This document shows positions 9,502 to 17,833 of a stretch of 64,000 bases of DNA, piece after piece. The stretch comes from Parvibaculum sp. (GTDB lineage: Bacteria > Pseudomonadota > Alphaproteobacteria > Parvibaculales > Parvibaculaceae). The notes under the pieces were generated by a model that saw only the letters and a list, made by a program, of their open reading frames with translations, was not told the DNA's origin and made no database searches. Location of the stretch: the NCBI RefSeq assembly GCF_019635935.1, contig NZ_JAHBYN010000001.1:1-64000 (forward strand), read 5' to 3'. Within the stretch, counting starts at the first letter, position 1, and every line of letters begins with the position of its first letter. The position numbers and the translations under genes are program-made.

Positions 9502-10713
9502 TCAGGACCGAAGCGGCAAAACGGTAACAGAATCACCGGCTTGGGCGACAGGCGCCCCGACGGGCCGGATCACCAGGCATCCGGCGCGGGCAAGGACGGA
9601 CAGCATCGAACTGTCCTGCCGATCGAAGGGCGTGGCGACGGGAAGCTCATGCGGAACGTGGTCAAGCGCCGCACGAATATAGTCTTCGCGCGGACCGTTG
9701 GCGGGGAGCGGTTTGCCGAGCCGCGCCAGCGTCGTGTGGAGCGCGCTGTCGCCGCCCTGCATGCGCGCGATGGCGGGCCGCAGAAAGAGCGTCGCGCAAA
9801 CGAAGGCCGACACCGGATTGCCGGGCAGGCCGAACATCGGCAGCGGGCCGAGCCTGCCGAACATCAGCGGCTTGCCGGGACGCATCGCAACCTTCCAGAA
9901 ATCGATGTCGAGACCGGCGGGCGCCAGCGCGCGCTGGACGAGATCGTGTTCGCCGACCGACGCGCCTCCGAGCGTTACCAGCATGTCGGCATCCGCCGCG
10001 CGCGACGCGACGGCGCGAATATCGTCTTCATTGTCGTGGGCGATGCCGAGGTCGAGCGGTATGCCGCCGGCTTCGGCGATCAGCGCGCCGAGGCCCGCAT
10101 TGTTGGAGGAGACGATCTGGTTCGGACCGGGTTCGGTTCCCGGCGGCACGAGTTCGTCGCCGGTCGAGAAGAAGGCGACGACGGGACGCTTGTGAACGGC
10201 GAGCGTCGGCAGGTTCATCGCCGCGGCAAAGGCGATGTCGGCGGATGAAAGTTTGCGGCCCGCCGGAAGCCCGGCATCGCCGGTGCGGAAATCGAGGCCG
10301 GTGACACGCACATGCTGTCCGCGTTGTGCGGCTTCGTTGACAGTGACGGTTTCGCCGTCGCGCACAGTGTCTTCCTGGATGACGATGCTGTCGGCGCCGT
10401 TGGGCAAAGGTGCGCCCGTGAATATACGCACCGCTTCGCCGCGTCCGAGCATGCCGTCATACGATCCACCCGCCGGCACGGTGCCGATGACGCGGAGCCG
10501 TGCCGGTACGTTCGCAACGTCGTCGGCACGCACGGCATATCCGTCCATCGCCGAAAGATCGGCGGGCGGCTGCGTCCGCCGCGCGATCGCTTCCTCGGCG
10601 AGAACGCGGCCCGACGCCTGCGCCAGAGAAACGATTTCGGATTGCGTCGTTGAAAGCGCTGCCAGAATCCGCGCCCGCGCTTCTTCGACCGAAAGGAGAG
10701 GTTGCTGCGCCAT
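9502..10713 (-). CDS. moeA: Molybdopterin molybdenumtransferase MoeA
   Basis: Inserts molybdate into adenylated molybdopterin in molybdenum cofactor synthesis (cytosolic). The 403-residue protein has the gephyrin-like domain order, with PADLSAMDGYAVRADD near residue 50, the STGDEL motif of the MoaB/Mog-like domain, GGASVGEHD, and the C-terminal GLPGNPVSAFV. It follows moaC with a 3-nt gap on the same strand, so the two are almost certainly co-transcribed. lexA lies downstream with its own promoter. Confidence 0.95.
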   Translation of the reverse strand: MAQQPLLSVEEARARILAALSTTQSEIVSLAQASGRVLAEEAIARRTQPPADLSAMDGYAVRADDVANVPARLRVIGTVPAGGSYDGMLGRGEAVRIFTGAPLPNGADSIVIQEDTVRDGETVTVNEAAQRGQHVRVTGLDFRTGDAGLPAGRKLSSADIAFAAAMNLPTLAVHKRPVVAFFSTGDELVPPGTEPGPNQIVSSNNAGLGALIAEAGGIPLDLGIAHDNEDDIRAVASRAADADMLVTLGGASVGEHDLVQRALAPAGLDIDFWKVAMRPGKPLMFGRLGPLPMFGLPGNPVSAFVCATLFLRPAIARMQGGDSALHTTLARLGKPLPANGPREDYIRAALDHVPHELPVATPFDRQDSSMLSVLARAGCLVIRPVGAPVAQAGDSVTVLPLRS

Positions 10714-10716
10714 CGG

Positions 10717-11199
10717 CTACTTCGCCTTGTAGGCGCCGGACTTGCCGCCCGACTTGGCGGTGAGGCGGATGTCGCCGATGGTCATGGCCTTGTCGACGGC
10801 CTTCGCCATGTCGTAAAGCGTCAGGCAGGCGACGCTGACGGCGGTGAGCGCTTCCATTTCGACGCCGGTTTGTCCGGTCACCTTCACGGTCGCGACGACT
10901 TCGACCGAAGCGTTTTTTGCATCCGGAACAAGATCGACTTCGACTTTCGTTATCGCCAGCGGATGGCAGAGCGGTATGAGATCGGACGTGCGCTTTGCCG
11001 CCATGATGCCGGCGAGCCGCGCCACTTCGAGCGCATTTCCTTTTTTCAATCCGTCTTCAAGAATGAGTTTCAGCGTTGCGGGCTTCATCGAAACGCGACC
11101 CTTGGCCGTTGCGCTTCGCGATGTCGCGGGCTTTGCCGACACGTCCACCATGCGCGCCGCGCCGGTCTTGTCGAGATGTGTCAGCTTCTTCTTCGTCAT
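10717..11199 (-). CDS. moaC: Cyclic pyranopterin monophosphate synthase MoaC
   Basis: Converts the MoaA product to cyclic pyranopterin monophosphate, the first stable molybdenum cofactor intermediate. The 160-residue protein has the family stretches [12 protein letters not shown] and [20 protein letters not shown] with the conserved Lys/Asp active-site region AKAVDK. I placed the start at the ATG at 11199 ([10 protein letters not shown]), because the longer open frame upstream runs through kdsA sequence out of frame. It sits between kdsA and moeA. Confidence 0.95.
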   Translation of the reverse strand: MTKKKLTHLDKTGAARMVDVSAKPATSRSATAKGRVSMKPATLKLILEDGLKKGNALEVARLAGIMAAKRTSDLIPLCHPLAITKVEVDLVPDAKNASVEVVATVKVTGQTGVEMEALTAVSVACLTLYDMAKAVDKAMTIGDIRLTAKSGGKSGAYKAK

Positions 11200-11225
11200 G
11201 GTGTTGCGTTCCCGCTGCGCGCGCT

Positions 11226-12074
11226 TCAGGCCACCGCGGCCCTGATCGCCTTGAGGCTGCGGAACAGGTCTTCGGCGCCCGCAAGCGGCAGACAGCTCGG
11301 TCCGTCGCAAAGCGCCTTGTCCGGGTCCGGATGAAATTCGAGGAAGACGCCGTCGGCGCCCGCCGCGACGGCCGATTTGGCGATGATGGGAACGCCTTCG
11401 CGCCGTCCGCCCGTCGATGCGCCGGCCGTGCGCGGGTCGGCGCCCGGTAGCTGCACGGCATGGGTCGCGTCGATGGTGACCGGTGCCCCCAACTTCTTCA
11501 TTTCGGAAATGCCGAGCATGTCGACGACGAGGTTGTTGTAGCCGAAGGACGAACCGCGTTCGCAAAGGATCGTGAAGTCGGCATTCGTCGCTTCCTTGAT
11601 CTTGGACAGAATGTTGCGGCAATCCCACGGCGCGAGAAACTGCGCCTTCTTGGCGTGCAACAACCCGCCGGCCTTGTGCGTCGCCCGCGCCGCCGCGACG
11701 ACGAGATCGGTCTGGCGGATGAGGAAAGCCGGTAACTGCACGAGGTCGGCGACGGCGGCCACCGCTTCTGCCTGCTGCGCTTCATGGAGATCGGTGCAGA
11801 TCGGAACGTTGAGGCGCTGCTTCACTTCGGCGAGCATCGCGAGACCCTTTTCGAGGCCGGGCCCGCGATAGCTCCTGATCGACGAACGGTTCGCCTTGTC
11901 GAAGCTTGCCTTGAAGACGAAAGGAAGTTCGAGCCGTGTCAGCACATCCTTCAGATGCGTCGCCGTTTGCATCGTCAGGTCGATGTCTTCCAGCACGTTG
12001 AGCCCGGCAATGCAGAAGAGCGGCTGGCCGTCGCCGATCGAGAGAGACCATTTGGGTAGTTGCAGGACAGTCAT
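11226..12074 (-). CDS. kdsA: 3-deoxy-8-phosphooctulonate (KDO-8-P) synthase
   Basis: Condenses PEP and arabinose-5-phosphate to KDO-8-P for lipopolysaccharide core. The 282-residue protein carries [36 protein letters not shown] and [18 protein letters not shown]. The motif IAGLNVLE has Asn26, where metal-dependent enzymes carry Cys, so the non-metal class is likely. In many alphaproteobacteria kdsA lies between pyrG and eno. Here it lies between a GNAT gene and moaC. Confidence 0.95.
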   Translation of the reverse strand: MTVLQLPKWSLSIGDGQPLFCIAGLNVLEDIDLTMQTATHLKDVLTRLELPFVFKASFDKANRSSIRSYRGPGLEKGLAMLAEVKQRLNVPICTDLHEAQQAEAVAAVADLVQLPAFLIRQTDLVVAAARATHKAGGLLHAKKAQFLAPWDCRNILSKIKEATNADFTILCERGSSFGYNNLVVDMLGISEMKKLGAPVTIDATHAVQLPGADPRTAGASTGGRREGVPIIAKSAVAAGADGVFLEFHPDPDKALCDGPSCLPLAGAEDLFRSLKAIRAAVA

Positions 12075-12122
12075 TTTCGGGCACCGTTGAAATTCAGGAA
12101 TGTGCGGGAAGGCCGGTATAGC

Positions 12123-12632
12123 CTACAAATCGCGTCGCATGAAGCAGCGCCGTTCAAGTGGCAGCCCCATTTCTTCTTCGCGATAGTGCGCGAGGTAAAG
12201 GGCGGGCGTCCACTCGGCGGGGTCGAGAACGCGGAAGCCGCAGGCCGCATAGAACGGCCCGTTCCACGGCACGTCGATGAAGGTCGACAGCGTGACGGCC
12301 TTGAAACCGCGTGCCGCCGCCGCCTCGCAGACCCGTTCGACGAGACGGCGGCCGAGGCCCTGCCGCCCGTGATCGGGGTGTACGGACAATTCATAGATGT
12401 GGAGGTGCATATCGAGCGGCGCGGCGAGGATGAAGCCGACCGGCTTGTCGTTCTGCGTTGCGACGAAAACGCCTGCGGCACGGGCAACGGATTCGACGAA
12501 ACGCAATTCGGCGACGTCGTCGACATCGATTTCGCCGATGTCGGCATTTGCAAAGAGCGCACCGGCGGCACGCTCGATATCTGCAAGGAGCGGCAGGTCG
12601 TTGGCGCGAGATTGTCTGATTTCATAGGTCAT
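12123..12632 (-). CDS. GNAT-family N-acetyltransferase
   Basis: Predicted acetyl-CoA-dependent acetyltransferase of unknown substrate. The 169-residue protein is a single GNAT domain. The acetyl-CoA pyrophosphate loop RQGLGRRLVERV follows LSVHPDHG near residue 95, and the C-terminal FYAACGFRVLD is typical of the fold. I chose the ATG at 12632 (MTYEIRQ) over an upstream frame beginning at 12740 that would run through the repeat-rich spacer. kdsA is 48 bp downstream on the same strand. The spacer upstream contains PhoB-like half-sites and an inverted repeat. Confidence 0.85.
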   Translation of the reverse strand: MTYEIRQSRANDLPLLADIERAAGALFANADIGEIDVDDVAELRFVESVARAAGVFVATQNDKPVGFILAAPLDMHLHIYELSVHPDHGRQGLGRRLVERVCEAAAARGFKAVTLSTFIDVPWNGPFYAACGFRVLDPAEWTPALYLAHYREEEMGLPLERRCFMRRDL

Positions 12633-12706
12633 CTGGTATTCCGGATTCCGGCGAACATGACAGAATGACACGGCACCAGCGCACCGGGGATAAGAGGCCG
12701 GAATGG

Positions 12707-12720
12707 GGTATCTGGATACC
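12707..12720. promoter_or_regulatory. Inverted repeat GGTATC-TG-GATACC
   Basis: A perfect 6-bp inverted repeat with a 2-bp spacer lies about 75 bp upstream of the GNAT start. The size and symmetry are those of an operator for a dimeric regulator. The regulator is unknown. Confidence 0.4.
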
Positions 12721-12733
12721 TCATTTGGCCCGA

Positions 12734-12762
12734 CTGTCATCGAACTGTCAAAAAACTGTCAC
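12734..12762 (+). promoter_or_regulatory. Three PhoB-like half-sites at 11-bp spacing
   Basis: CTGTCAT (12734), CTGTCAA (12745) and CTGTCAC (12756) are direct repeats spaced exactly 11 bp apart, so they lie on one face of the helix. The known Pho box is two CTGTCAT repeats separated by 4 bp, which is the same 11-bp period. The repeats read toward the 3' end of trpC. The nearest gene start is the GNAT gene on the opposite strand (about 100 bp away). Confidence 0.5.
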
Positions 12763-12901
12763 AACCCATTTTCCGGCTGCCGGATGAGGCCGCCGGAGCG
12801 GGGATAAGTTCCGTAGCGCGACAGGCCGGCGGCGGGGATAAGTCAAACTTATCCCCGTTTCGACGCTGCAGCGCACAAAACGCCCGCGATTTATCCCCGG
12901 T

Positions 12902-13699
12902 TTATGCGGGACCGGCCAGCAACGCGCGCGTCGCTGCCTCCACATCGGCCTGGCGCATCAGGCTCTCGCCGACCAGAAACGTCCGTACACCGACTTTCGC
13001 GAGCCGCACGAGGTCGGCCGGCGTGAAGATGCCGCTCTCGCCGACGATGAGCCGGCCGGCCGGGACGAGAGGCGCCAAACGCTCCGTCGTTTCGAGCGTC
13101 GTCTCGAAGGTCTTGAGATTGCGGTTGTTGATGCCGAGAAGCGGGCTCTTGAGGGCAAGCGCGCGTGTCAGCTCGCCCTCGTCGTGAACCTCGACCAGCA
13201 CATCCATCTTCCAGCCGAAAGCGGCGTCCTCGATCTCGCGCGCCTGCGCGTCGGACACGGCGGCCATGATGATGAGGATGGCGTCGGCGCCCATCGCGCG
13301 CGCCTCGGCAACCTGATAGGCGTCGTACATGAAATCCTTGCGGATGACCGGCAACGAACAGGCGGCGCGGGCGGCGGCAAGATAATCAGGTGCGCCCTGA
13401 AAGGACGGACCATCGGTCAGCACCGACAGGCAGGCCGCGCCGCCGGCTTCATAGGCGCGGGCGAGCGCCGGCGGGTCGAAATCGGCGCGGATCAGGCCCT
13501 TCGACGGGCTGGCCTTCTTGATTTCGGCGATGAGCGCATATTTGCCCGAATCGATCCGTAAACGGAGCGCTTTCTCAAAACCGCGAACCGGCGAGGCCGC
13601 GCGCGCTGCCGCCTCGACCTCGGCGATCGGGTGGGCGCGTTTGGCGGCCGCAATTTCGTCGAGCTTGTAGGCGCCGATCTTTTCGAGAATGTCAGCCAT
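12902..13699 (-). CDS. trpC: Indole-3-glycerol-phosphate synthase
   Basis: Closes the indole ring in tryptophan synthesis, acting on CdRP. The 265-residue TIM-barrel protein contains [14 protein letters not shown] near residues 55-65, the SVLTD segment, VIRKDFMYD, and the C-terminal [11 protein letters not shown] phosphate-binding part. The ATG at 13699 ([12 protein letters not shown]) overlaps the trpD stop by 8 nt. A start 9 codons earlier is possible, but MADIL is the family start. It is the last gene of trpG-trpD-trpC. Confidence 0.96.
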   Translation of the reverse strand: MADILEKIGAYKLDEIAAAKRAHPIAEVEAAARAASPVRGFEKALRLRIDSGKYALIAEIKKASPSKGLIRADFDPPALARAYEAGGAACLSVLTDGPSFQGAPDYLAAARAACSLPVIRKDFMYDAYQVAEARAMGADAILIIMAAVSDAQAREIEDAAFGWKMDVLVEVHDEGELTRALALKSPLLGINNRNLKTFETTLETTERLAPLVPAGRLIVGESGIFTPADLVRLAKVGVRTFLVGESLMRQADVEAATRALLAGPA

Positions 13700-14720
13700 T
13701 GGCCGGCTTCCCGTTCGAAACGGCAATCAGCGTGTCGAGCGCGGCTTTCGCGCCGCAGCTGTCGATGGCAAGCGCCGCGAGTTCGGCGCCCTTTTTCAGA
13801 TTGGACGCCTTGCCGGCAACGATCATCGCCGCCGCCGCGTTGAGCAGCACGATGTCGCGATAGGGGCCTTTCTCGCCGTCGAGAAGCCGCAGGATCGCCT
13901 GCGCGTTCTCGGATGGCGATCCGCCCTTGAGCTCGGCGGCGGTCGCGCGCTTCACGCCCGCTTCCTCCGGCGTCACCTCGAAGATGCGGATCTCGCCGCC
14001 CTTCAGTTCGGCAACGGTGCTGGCGCCGGTCGTCGTCAATTCGTCGAGACCGTCCGATCCGTGAACGACCCAGGCGCTTTCCGAACCCAGATTGCGCAGC
14101 GCCTCGGCGAAGGGCTCGACCCATTTGGCATCGAAGACGCCGAGAAGCTGATGCCGGACCAGCGCCGGATTGGAAAGCGGGCCCAGCATGTTGAAGATCG
14201 TCTTGATGCCGAGTTCGCCGCGCACCGGCGCCACATGCTTCATCGCCGAATGATGCGCCTGCGCGAACATGAAGCCGATGCCGGCCTGGTCGATGCAGTC
14301 GGCGATGACGGCGGGACCGATGTCGAGCTTGACGCCGAGACTTTCCAGCGCGTCTGCGGTGCCCGAAAGCGAGGACGCCTTGCGGTTGCCATGCTTGGCG
14401 ACCGGCACGCCGCATGCCGCGACGACCAGCGCCGTAGCGGTCGAGATGTTGTAAGTGCCCGCACCGTCGCCGCCGGTGCCGACAATGTCGATGGCCTCGC
14501 GCGGCGCGGTGACGCGCAACGCCTTTTCACGCATGACGGTGGCGCCTGCCGTGATTTCGGTCACGGTTTCGCCACGCACGCGAAGCCCCATCAGAAAGGC
14601 CGCGATCTGCGCCGGCGTCGCCTCGCCCGACATGACGATCTCGAAGGCGGCGCGCGCCTCGGCCGGGTCGAGCGTCTTGCCGTCCGCCAGATGGGCAATT
14701 GTCGGTTTGAGATCGGTCAT
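13692..14720 (-). CDS. trpD: Anthranilate phosphoribosyltransferase
   Basis: Transfers phosphoribosyl from PRPP to anthranilate. The 342-residue protein carries the PRPP-binding [16 protein letters not shown] near residues 80-95 and the anthranilate-site KHGNRKASS, both diagnostic. The start lies 7 bp after the trpG stop, and the 3' end overlaps trpC by 8 nt. The three genes therefore form one translationally linked unit. Confidence 0.97.
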   Translation of the reverse strand: MTDLKPTIAHLADGKTLDPAEARAAFEIVMSGEATPAQIAAFLMGLRVRGETVTEITAGATVMREKALRVTAPREAIDIVGTGGDGAGTYNISTATALVVAACGVPVAKHGNRKASSLSGTADALESLGVKLDIGPAVIADCIDQAGIGFMFAQAHHSAMKHVAPVRGELGIKTIFNMLGPLSNPALVRHQLLGVFDAKWVEPFAEALRNLGSESAWVVHGSDGLDELTTTGASTVAELKGGEIRIFEVTPEEAGVKRATAAELKGGSPSENAQAILRLLDGEKGPYRDIVLLNAAAAMIVAGKASNLKKGAELAALAIDSCGAKAALDTLIAVSNGKPANG

Positions 14721-14727
14721 GGCCGCC

Positions 14728-15321
14728 TCACGCCAGTTCGCGCGTGTTGACGCGGGCGATCTGCAGGAAGTTGCGCAGGATGTCGTGGCCGTGTTCCGAC
14801 GCGATGCTTTCGGGATGGAACTGGACGCCGTGGATCGGCAGCTCCTTGTGCTGCGCGCCCATGATGACGCCGTCGGCGGTCCATGCGGTGATTTCGAGGC
14901 AGTCGGGGAAGCTCTCGCGCTCGACAGTCAGCGAGTGGTAGCGCGTCGCCTCGATGGGGCTCGGCAGGCCCCGAAAGACGCCCTTGCCGCCATGATGGAT
15001 GGCGCTGAGCTTGCCGTGCATCAGGGTCGGCGCGCGGACGACCTTGCCGCCGAAGGCCTGGCCGATGGCCTGATGGCCGAGACAGACGCCGAAAAGCGGG
15101 ATGCGGTGGGCGGCGGCTGCTGCGATCAGGTCGAGGCAGATGCCGGCCTTGTCCGGGTCGCAGGGGCCCGGCGACAGGACGATGGCCTGCGGCGCGGCGG
15201 CCAGCGCCTCGTTGACGGTGATCTTGTCGTTGCGATGGACGCGCGCCTCCGCCCCCAGCTCGCCCAGGAAATGGACCAGGTTGTAGGTGAAGCTGTCGTA
15301 ATTATCGATCAGGAGCAACAT
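14728..15321 (-). CDS. trpG: Anthranilate synthase glutamine amidotransferase subunit
   Basis: Supplies ammonia from glutamine to TrpE. It may also serve aminodeoxychorismate synthase (PabA role). The 197-residue class I amidotransferase opens with [19 protein letters not shown]. Its catalytic triad is Cys80 (GVCLGHQ), His169 and Glu171 (FHPESI). The start is the ATG at 15321, with GGAG-like bases before the frame only further upstream. It lies about 3.7 kb from its partner trpE, because two forward-strand genes intervene. Confidence 0.95.
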   Translation of the reverse strand: MLLLIDNYDSFTYNLVHFLGELGAEARVHRNDKITVNEALAAAPQAIVLSPGPCDPDKAGICLDLIAAAAAHRIPLFGVCLGHQAIGQAFGGKVVRAPTLMHGKLSAIHHGGKGVFRGLPSPIEATRYHSLTVERESFPDCLEITAWTADGVIMGAQHKELPIHGVQFHPESIASEHGHDILRNFLQIARVNTRELA

Positions 15322-15367
15322 GGCCGGATCCTTGGATTGCCGCCCCGGACGGAGCCGCACAGGGCTT

Positions 15368-15397
15368 TATATAGGGGTTGGATGCAGTTTTGGGCAA
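15368..15397 (-). promoter_or_regulatory. Probable trpGDC promoter
   Basis: On the reverse strand TTGCCC (15392-15397) and TATATA (15368-15373) are separated by 18 nt. This would start transcription near 15361, about 40 nt before the trpG ATG. A separate promoter is expected, because trpG is cut off from trpE. Confidence 0.45.
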
Positions 15398-15541
15398 GAC
15401 GAAGCACACCGAGGGACGATTCCGGGGCTTCGGGGTTCAGGCGTTAACGGACCGTTTGTCATCGCAGGAGACTAATGAAGCGACGGGTGCATTTCGTGCC
15501 GCCGGGCCCACGCCGTGGGTTCTATTGGGAGGGCTGATGCC

Positions 15542-17773
15542 ATGAAAGGGTCAATCGCCGGAGCCGTCGCAACCGGGTTGTCGGTTTGCCTCGCCGCCTT
15601 TGCCGCGCGGGCAAACAATTATGAATACCTGGCTTCTCACCAGAAAAACCTGACGCAGATCGGCGTGACGAAAACGCTGCATAAAACGGTGACGGGCTCG
15701 GGCGTCGGCATCGCCGTATTCGATTCGCTGGCGGATCGCACACATGTCGATCTCGCCGGCAAAACGACGAACATCGTCGTCTACAAGGGCACCTACAGGA
15801 AATACGACTTCCACGGCACGCATGTCTCCGGCATCGCCGGCGCTCTCGCGAACGATCTCGGCATTGTCGGCGTGGCGCCGGGCGCGTCAATCTACAATTA
15901 TGCGGTTTTCGACGACCAGACGTGGGTGGCGACAGATCTCGGCCGCGCCGCGCTCAACAATGTGAGGACAAGGAACCTCAGCGGCGCCAATATCAAAGTC
16001 GTCAACATGAGCTACGGCCCGGTGGCCAAGGGCGATATTTTCCTGAACGGCGAACTGTCATTGTTCGCGGGCTACAAGAACGACTTCGTCATCGTGCGCG
16101 CGGCCGGCAACGATGGCAGCAATGCCATTTACGAACCCTATTCCGGTAAAGCGAGTGTCGATCTCGCACATCTGCTGATCGTCGGCTCCGTCGACGCCAA
16201 CAACAAGATTTCGAGTTACTCGACCAAGCCCGGCAACGCTTGCATCTCGGCGACGAAGACCTGCACTGCCAGCGAGAAAATCTCGAACTTCTTTATCGTC
16301 GCGCCGGGGTCGAACATTCTTTCCGACTATCCGGGCCAGATGCTGGCCTGGGCGTCGGGCACCTCAATGGCCGCGCCGCATGTCGCGGGCGCGGTCGCGC
16401 TGATCGCCGAGGATGGCCTGAGCAAGAAAGTTGCGCTGACGCCGACGCAGATTGCCTCGATCATCAAGAAGTCGGCGACCGATCTCGGCACCAAGGGCGT
16501 CGACGCGGTCTATGGCTGGGGTCTGCTCAATGTCCCGGCGGCGTTGGCACCTGTCGGCGGAACGACCGTTGCGACGGGTCCGACCGTCACGGCGCCCAAA
16601 GTCATACAACCGCCGAAGCTGAAGCGTTCCAAATTTTCGCGGTCGGGGGTCGGCGATCCGGCGCTGCTGGACGGGCTGGTGGTGTTCGACGATTACGGAC
16701 GGCCGTTCGAAGCCGATCCCGCAGGCCTGACCCAATCTGCGCCGCCCTCGCTGTCACGCCGGGGTCTGTCGCTGCTCGGTCTCGTGTCGCGGCAGGAGAC
16801 GATGAATTTCGACAGCGGCGATCGGGCGGTTCTCGCCTGGACGGCGACCGGCCTCGACGGCCGGCCGACCTCGTCGGTTCGCATGGTCGCGGACGGATAT
16901 GAGCTGAGCGTCGGGCTCGGCGCGCCGGAAATCTTTCTGGCGAACCTGCCGACCGCCCATCGTGCCGCCACGCCGCAGCACTTCTCGCAGGTCATGTTCT
17001 CCTCGCTCGGCGAGGCCGGCGCGCTGTTCGACAACGCCATGTCGGTGAGCTTCCGGGCGCCGATTTCCGACCGCCTCGACGGCACCTTCTTCAGCATGAC
17101 GGCGACCGGGCAGACGGAAGACGCCTACGCGCCGATCCTTTTCGAGAACAGCGGCGAGACCGACGGCGACAGCCGCTTTGCCGCCCTCGGCCTTTCGTAC
17201 CGCATTGCAGACGGCTGGTCGCTCGGCGCCTCCTATGCGGTGCTGCACGAGCGGGGCAGTGTTGCCGGTATCGAATCGGGCGGGGCTTTCTCGCTGGGCG
17301 AACAGGCGCTGACGCAATTCCAGGGCCTGAATGTTTCCGGCGACTTCAACGAGAACTATTCGGTCGGCGCCTTCTACACGCGGGCCAGCATCGAAAGCTT
17401 CGGCACGGCGGGATCGTTGTTCGACGCTGCCGATGGCTGGACGGCCGATCATTTCGGCGCGACCTTCACGGCGAAAAACGTTGTGCGCGAGAACAGCTTG
17501 CTCCGCTTCTCGCTGGTGAAGCCGCTTCAGATCACGAGCGGCACGGTTTCGGCGCGCGTGCCGGTCGGGCGCGAACTCGACGGCACGGTCAATTACGACC
17601 GGCGCCGCTCGAGCTTCGACGGCAACGCAACGCCGGTCGAGGCGCGGCTCGAATATATCGCCGAAACGGGTGCCGGCACGTTCGGCGTCGCACTCGATCT
17701 GGTCGACACGAACCTCCGGGGGGATGGCGAAAGAGCGCTTGCGCTGGGGGCGGGCTTCTCTTTCGCCTTTTAA
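15542..17773 (+). CDS. Secreted subtilisin-like (S8) serine protease with C-terminal barrel-like domain
   Basis: Predicted autotransporter-type protease. The ~743-residue protein begins with a signal peptide (residues 1-25, ending AFAARA). An S8 domain (~30-335) has catalytic Asp61 (IAVFDS), His91 (DFHGTHVSG), oxyanion Asn190 (AAGND) and Ser275 (SGTSMAAPHVAG). A linker follows, then ~270 residues of alternating aromatic/polar strands ending in GAGFSFAF with the terminal Phe typical of outer-membrane barrels. GGGAGGG sits 8 nt before the ATG at 15542. It lies on the strand opposite to the trp genes it interrupts. Substrate unknown. Confidence 0.82.
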   Translation: MKGSIAGAVATGLSVCLAAFAARANNYEYLASHQKNLTQIGVTKTLHKTVTGSGVGIAVFDSLADRTHVDLAGKTTNIVVYKGTYRKYDFHGTHVSGIAGALANDLGIVGVAPGASIYNYAVFDDQTWVATDLGRAALNNVRTRNLSGANIKVVNMSYGPVAKGDIFLNGELSLFAGYKNDFVIVRAAGNDGSNAIYEPYSGKASVDLAHLLIVGSVDANNKISSYSTKPGNACISATKTCTASEKISNFFIVAPGSNILSDYPGQMLAWASGTSMAAPHVAGAVALIAEDGLSKKVALTPTQIASIIKKSATDLGTKGVDAVYGWGLLNVPAALAPVGGTTVATGPTVTAPKVIQPPKLKRSKFSRSGVGDPALLDGLVVFDDYGRPFEADPAGLTQSAPPSLSRRGLSLLGLVSRQETMNFDSGDRAVLAWTATGLDGRPTSSVRMVADGYELSVGLGAPEIFLANLPTAHRAATPQHFSQVMFSSLGEAGALFDNAMSVSFRAPISDRLDGTFFSMTATGQTEDAYAPILFENSGETDGDSRFAALGLSYRIADGWSLGASYAVLHERGSVAGIESGGAFSLGEQALTQFQGLNVSGDFNENYSVGAFYTRASIESFGTAGSLFDAADGWTADHFGATFTAKNVVRENSLLRFSLVKPLQITSGTVSARVPVGRELDGTVNYDRRRSSFDGNATPVEARLEYIAETGAGTFGVALDLVDTNLRGDGERALALGAGFSFAF

Positions 17774-17833
17774 TCCGCCGCTTCCCCCTCGCCGCCGTGG
17801 CCGTTAGGCTCGGCGGCGAAGGCGGAGGCCGCG

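Larger units (their letters stand above)
12686..12898. repeat. Cluster of GGGGATAAG elements with a hairpin
   Basis: GGGGATAAG occurs at 12686-12694, 12800-12808 and 12834-12842. The complement CTTATCCCC is at 12848-12856, and a near copy (TTATCCCC) is at 12891-12898. The third and fourth copies form a perfect 10-bp hairpin, CGGGGATAAG / CTTATCCCCG (12833-12857), with a TCAAA loop. No U-tract follows on either strand, so this is not a standard terminator. The remaining bases of the spacer 12633-12901 show no open frame I can support. Confidence 0.55.
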
